This document shows, piece by piece, positions 8,215-10,124 of a stretch of DNA of 10,124 bases. The position numbers and the translations under genes are program-made. Origin of the DNA: Acidobacteriaceae bacterium (lineage in GTDB: Bacteria; Acidobacteriota; Terriglobia; Terriglobales; Acidobacteriaceae); the NCBI GenBank assembly GCA_003152795.1, contig PMBA01000439.1, positions 1-10,124 on the forward strand, in the 5' to 3' direction. How positions within the stretch are numbered: position 1 is the stretch's first letter; every line of letters starts with the position of its first letter. The notes under the pieces were generated by a model. It did not search any database, was not told the origin of the DNA, and was given only the letters and a program-made list of their open reading frames with translations.

Positions 8215-8226
8215 CATTATAGCCCG
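8215..8226 (-). promoter_or_regulatory. Promoter of kinase 2, predicted leaderless
   Basis: On the minus strand CGGGCTATAATG holds a perfect TATAAT (8221 down to 8216), predicting a start near 8209 and only about five untranslated bases before the ATG at 8204. There is no ribosome-binding site in between and no convincing -35. Sequence and spacing to the start codon are identical to those of the kinase 1 promoter. Confidence 0.7.
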
Positions 8227-8258
8227 CACAAACACGTTACATACGACACGACGATTCC

Positions 8259-8274
8259 GGCCGTATGGTCGGCC
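8259..8274. repeat. Small GC-only inverted repeat in the divergent control region
   Basis: GGCCG (8259-8263) and CGGCC (8270-8274) are perfect inverted arms around a six-base loop. The right arm overlaps a TGGTCGGC motif (8266-8273) also seen at 3866-3873 and 9907-9914. Lying between the two divergent promoters it could be a dimeric regulator site, but five base pairs can arise by chance in GC-rich DNA. Confidence 0.3.
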
Positions 8275-8303
8275 AACAGGAAGTAATCCAAAACTGAAGG
8301 CCA

Positions 8304-8372
8304 CGCCCTCCTGCCAATCCCGGTCAATCACGTTAGAGAAACGCTTGGTGTAAAATTGCGCCTTCCTGCCAA
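8304..8372 (+). promoter_or_regulatory. Putative promoter of the amidohydrolase gene, flanked by 14-nt direct repeats
   Basis: TAAAAT at 8351-8356 is a plausible -10 box placing the transcript start near 8363, about 42 bases before the ATG. No good -35 is seen. CGCCCTCCTGCCAA (8304-8317) is repeated with one mismatch at 8359-8372, the second copy covering the predicted start site. The pair could be an operator for a repressor; this is inference from position only. Confidence 0.3.
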
Positions 8373-8394
8373 ATTCTCAATGGCGGAATCTTGC

Positions 8395-8399
8395 GAGGT
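8395..8399 (+). promoter_or_regulatory. Ribosome-binding site of the amidohydrolase
   Basis: GAGGT ends five bases before the ATG at 8405, which fixes this start. It contrasts with the two kinase genes, which have no such site. Confidence 0.7.
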
Positions 8400-8404
8400 C
8401 TGCG

Positions 8405-9856
8405 ATGCGTCTCCTGTTTCTAATTGCTTCATTGCTCCTTGCCGCGATCGCCGTTGCGCAAACACAGAAGGCGAGTGGCGTAGCGGACTTCATCAGCATC
8501 GATGCTCCAGTCTTCGTTCTTGAGCATGTCCGAGTCATCGATGGTACGGGTACGCCGGCGAAGGAGGACCAGGCAGTCGTGATCGCGAACGGCAAAATAC
8601 AATTCATCGGCCCGGAGGAGTCCGCCCAAATCCCGCCGGGTGCGCAACGAATGGGGCGCTCTGGCTACACTGTCATCCCTGGTCTGGTTGGAATGCACGA
8701 CCATCTGTACTACACGGACTCCTACTCCTTGCAAGTTGTCGACGGAAAGGTGGGCGAACCTGGGTTGTTCATCGCCGAGATCCCCTACACCGCGCCGCGA
8801 CTCTATCTGGCGGCTGGGGTGACCACAATGCGTACGACCGGAAGTCTGGAGCCTTACACCGACTTGAAAGTTAAGAGCCGGATTGACGCGAACCTGATGC
8901 CGGGACCCAGCATTGACGCGACGGCGCCCTACTTGGAAGGTGCGCCGACGCGATTTGCGCAGATGCATGAACTTACCGGACCGGACGATGCGAAACGCAT
9001 GGTGGACTACTGGGCGGCGGAAGGCATGACATCGTACAAAGCGTACATGAACATCACTCGCGAAGAGCTGGGGGTGGCGATCCAGCAGGCACACGCGCAC
9101 AAGCTGAAACTGACGGGTCATCTGTGCTCGGTGAGCTGGCCGGAAGCGGTAGCTCTCGGGATCGATGATTTGGAGCACGGACCCATTTTTACCGACACCG
9201 AATTCGTCGCGGACAAGAAGCCCGACGTGTGCCCAGCAGGTGGTGGCAGAAGCAGCTGGGCCAAACAGGACGTGAACGGTGCGCAGGTGCAGGAGATGAT
9301 CCGCGATCTCGTGTCGCATCATGTCGCGGTGACCTCGACGCTGCCGGTGTTTGAAGCCCATGCGCCAGGGCGCCCGGCGTTGCAACCGCGCACGTTGGAT
9401 GCGATGTCCGGAGAATCGGCGCAAAGTTACCTCACCGATCGTGCAAGAGTGGCGTTGGATTCTCCCACCACGGCGCTGCTGCGCAAGGAGATGGATTTTG
9501 AGATTGCCTTCGTCAAGGCGGGGGGCTTGCTGCTCGCCGGTCCCGATCCAACTGGAAACGGTGGTGTGCTGCCGGGTTTCGGCGATCAGCGCGAAATAGA
9601 GCTGCTCGTGGAAGCGGGTTTCACTCCAGTGGGAGCCATCCAGATCGCCACGGAGAATGGCGCCCTATATCTCGGCCAACAAGATCGAATTGGAACCCTC
9701 GCGCCTGGCAAACAGGCAGACCTCGTTTTGATTAAAGGCGATCCCTCAAAACGAATTGACGAAATCAAGAACGTCGAGACGGTGTTTAAGGCCGGCATCG
9801 GCTACGATTCCAAGAGATTGATTGATAACGTGCGAGGGCAAGTCGGAATTCGTTAG
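8405..9856 (+). CDS. Secreted metal-dependent amidohydrolase, imidazolonepropionase-like
   Basis: A 483-residue amidohydrolase-superfamily enzyme. Residues 1-18 form a Sec signal peptide (hydrophobic core 3-17, AVA before Q19), so it should act in the periplasm or outside. The N-terminal beta-sandwich (about 36-90) ends in the IPGLVGMHDH segment, with H98 and H100 as the HxH metal pair. K212 in SYKAYMN is the likely carboxylated bridging lysine, H239 (TGH) and H258 (LEHG) the next ligands, and D381 in AGPDPTG the catalytic aspartate, completing a binuclear subtype-I site. The C-terminal part returns to the sandwich with IATENGALYLG (414-424) and the hallmark IGTLAPGKQADLVLIKGDP (429-447). Such enzymes hydrolyse cyclic amides, peptides or esters; relatives are annotated as imidazolonepropionase-like or Xaa-Pro dipeptidases, but the substrate here cannot be told. 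Usual length, no frameshift. It stands alone on the plus strand, divergent from kinase 2. Confidence 0.93.
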   Translation: MRLLFLIASLLLAAIAVAQTQKASGVADFISIDAPVFVLEHVRVIDGTGTPAKEDQAVVIANGKIQFIGPEESAQIPPGAQRMGRSGYTVIPGLVGMHDHLYYTDSYSLQVVDGKVGEPGLFIAEIPYTAPRLYLAAGVTTMRTTGSLEPYTDLKVKSRIDANLMPGPSIDATAPYLEGAPTRFAQMHELTGPDDAKRMVDYWAAEGMTSYKAYMNITREELGVAIQQAHAHKLKLTGHLCSVSWPEAVALGIDDLEHGPIFTDTEFVADKKPDVCPAGGGRSSWAKQDVNGAQVQEMIRDLVSHHVAVTSTLPVFEAHAPGRPALQPRTLDAMSGESAQSYLTDRARVALDSPTTALLRKEMDFEIAFVKAGGLLLAGPDPTGNGGVLPGFGDQREIELLVEAGFTPVGAIQIATENGALYLGQQDRIGTLAPGKQADLVLIKGDPSKRIDEIKNVETVFKAGIGYDSKRLIDNVRGQVGIR

Positions 9857-9906
9857 GAGCATCCACTTGATATTACCGACTTGCCACTAGCGCGATTCCA
9901 GGCATG

Positions 9907-9928
9907 TGGTCGGCAATCCGCAGTAATC
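9907..9928. repeat. TGGTCGGC...AGTAATC intergenic motif
   Basis: TGGTCGGC (9907-9914), seven bases, then AGTAATC (9922-9928). The same two words, eight bases apart, occur at 8266-8288, so they flank the amidohydrolase gene on both sides. The first word also occurs at 3866-3873, and as TTGTCGGC at 5530-5537. The rest of 9857-9971 shows no gene and no clear terminator. Confidence 0.35.
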
Positions 9929-9971
9929 GCAACACTCGCCAGAACGGATTAGTTTCGCCGATCGCGAATAT

Positions 9972-10124
9972 CTACTGGGTTTTCGTTGTTGCCTGTGTTT
10001 CGCGGCACGGCGAGGCGTCCGGTGGCCGGTCAGGCGTCGTGTTCAACTGCACCTGTATCTGCTGAATTCTCTCCACGAGCGCCTTCATGCGTTCCCCGTT
10101 TCGGCGCACTACTTCGAGAAACTG
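9972..10124 (-). CDS. C-terminal end of an unrecognised protein, cut by the window edge
   Basis: From the right edge inward on the minus strand, 50 codons stay open to a TAG at 9972-9974. The visible residues start with QFLEVVRRNGERMKALVERI, continue with IQQIQVQLNTT, and end in a polar tail rich in Pro, Thr, Gln and charged residues with one Cys. The first 30 or so residues have the hydrophobic spacing and charge of an amphipathic or coiled-coil helix; the tail looks disordered. That pattern, plus its tidy convergent position 115 bases from the amidohydrolase stop, favours a real gene, but an open frame of 50 codons in GC-rich DNA could also be chance. I do not recognise the family. Confidence 0.5.
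   Translation of the reverse strand, partial: QFLEVVRRNGERMKALVERIQQIQVQLNTTPDRPPDASPCRETQATTKTQ

Noticed and set aside
8429..9424. Long 331-codon open frame antisense to the amidohydrolase
   Set aside because: It lies wholly inside a gene with a full metal-site motif set and signal peptide. Its translation is Arg/His-rich with no recognisable domain, typical of a shadow frame in GC-rich DNA.
9892..9950. Possible terminator stems (GCGATT/AATCGC and AATCCG/CGGATT)
   Set aside because: The arms are six bases, loops are over 20 bases, the two stems interleave and no T-run follows.
1..10124. CRISPR arrays, tRNA or rRNA genes, insertion sequences, toxin-antitoxin or phage-defence genes
   Set aside because: No regularly spaced repeats, cloverleaf-like segments, transposase motifs or matching protein families were seen on either strand.

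Overview
The window looks like chromosomal DNA of a GC-rich, Gram-negative soil-type bacterium, most likely an Acidobacteriota member of the Solibacter/Bryobacter sort. The strongest hint is a pair of large proteins that join a PknB-type Ser/Thr kinase to a single membrane helix and a TolB/PD40-like beta-propeller, both starting with the MALT-x-GTKLGPYE signature common in that phylum. The assignment rests on gene style, not on a marker gene. No rRNA, tRNA, CRISPR array, insertion sequence or phage gene was found.

Layout, left to right. A secreted metallo-beta-lactamase-fold hydrolase (99-1109, +) converges on kinase 1 (1128-3812, -) with an 18-nt gap. Next come a Tat-exported FAD-dependent amine/amino-acid oxidase-like protein (3979-5397, -) and kinase 2 (5625-8204, -). 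A 200-nt divergent control region (8205-8404) separates kinase 2 from a secreted metal-dependent amidohydrolase (8405-9856, +). At the right edge is the C-terminal end of an unrecognised minus-strand gene (9972 to beyond 10124), predicted helical or coiled-coil.

The three minus-strand genes are unlikely to form a tight operon: gaps are 166 and 227 nt, and kinase 1 has its own strong -10 box. Both kinase genes carry the same 12-nt promoter element CGGGCTATAATG exactly 10 nt before the ATG, with no Shine-Dalgarno sequence, so both are predicted to be transcribed as essentially leaderless mRNAs. The plus-strand genes instead have ordinary purine-rich ribosome-binding sites.

How the genes work together can only be inferred. 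Every complete product is predicted to be exported or membrane-anchored: three are extracytoplasmic enzymes (hydrolase, oxidase, amidohydrolase) and two are transmembrane kinases with extracytoplasmic propellers. This would fit sensing and breakdown of external organic compounds, but the sequence does not prove a shared pathway. Apart from the matched leaderless promoters and some short imperfect repeats shared between intergenic gaps, I see no clearly new biological system here.
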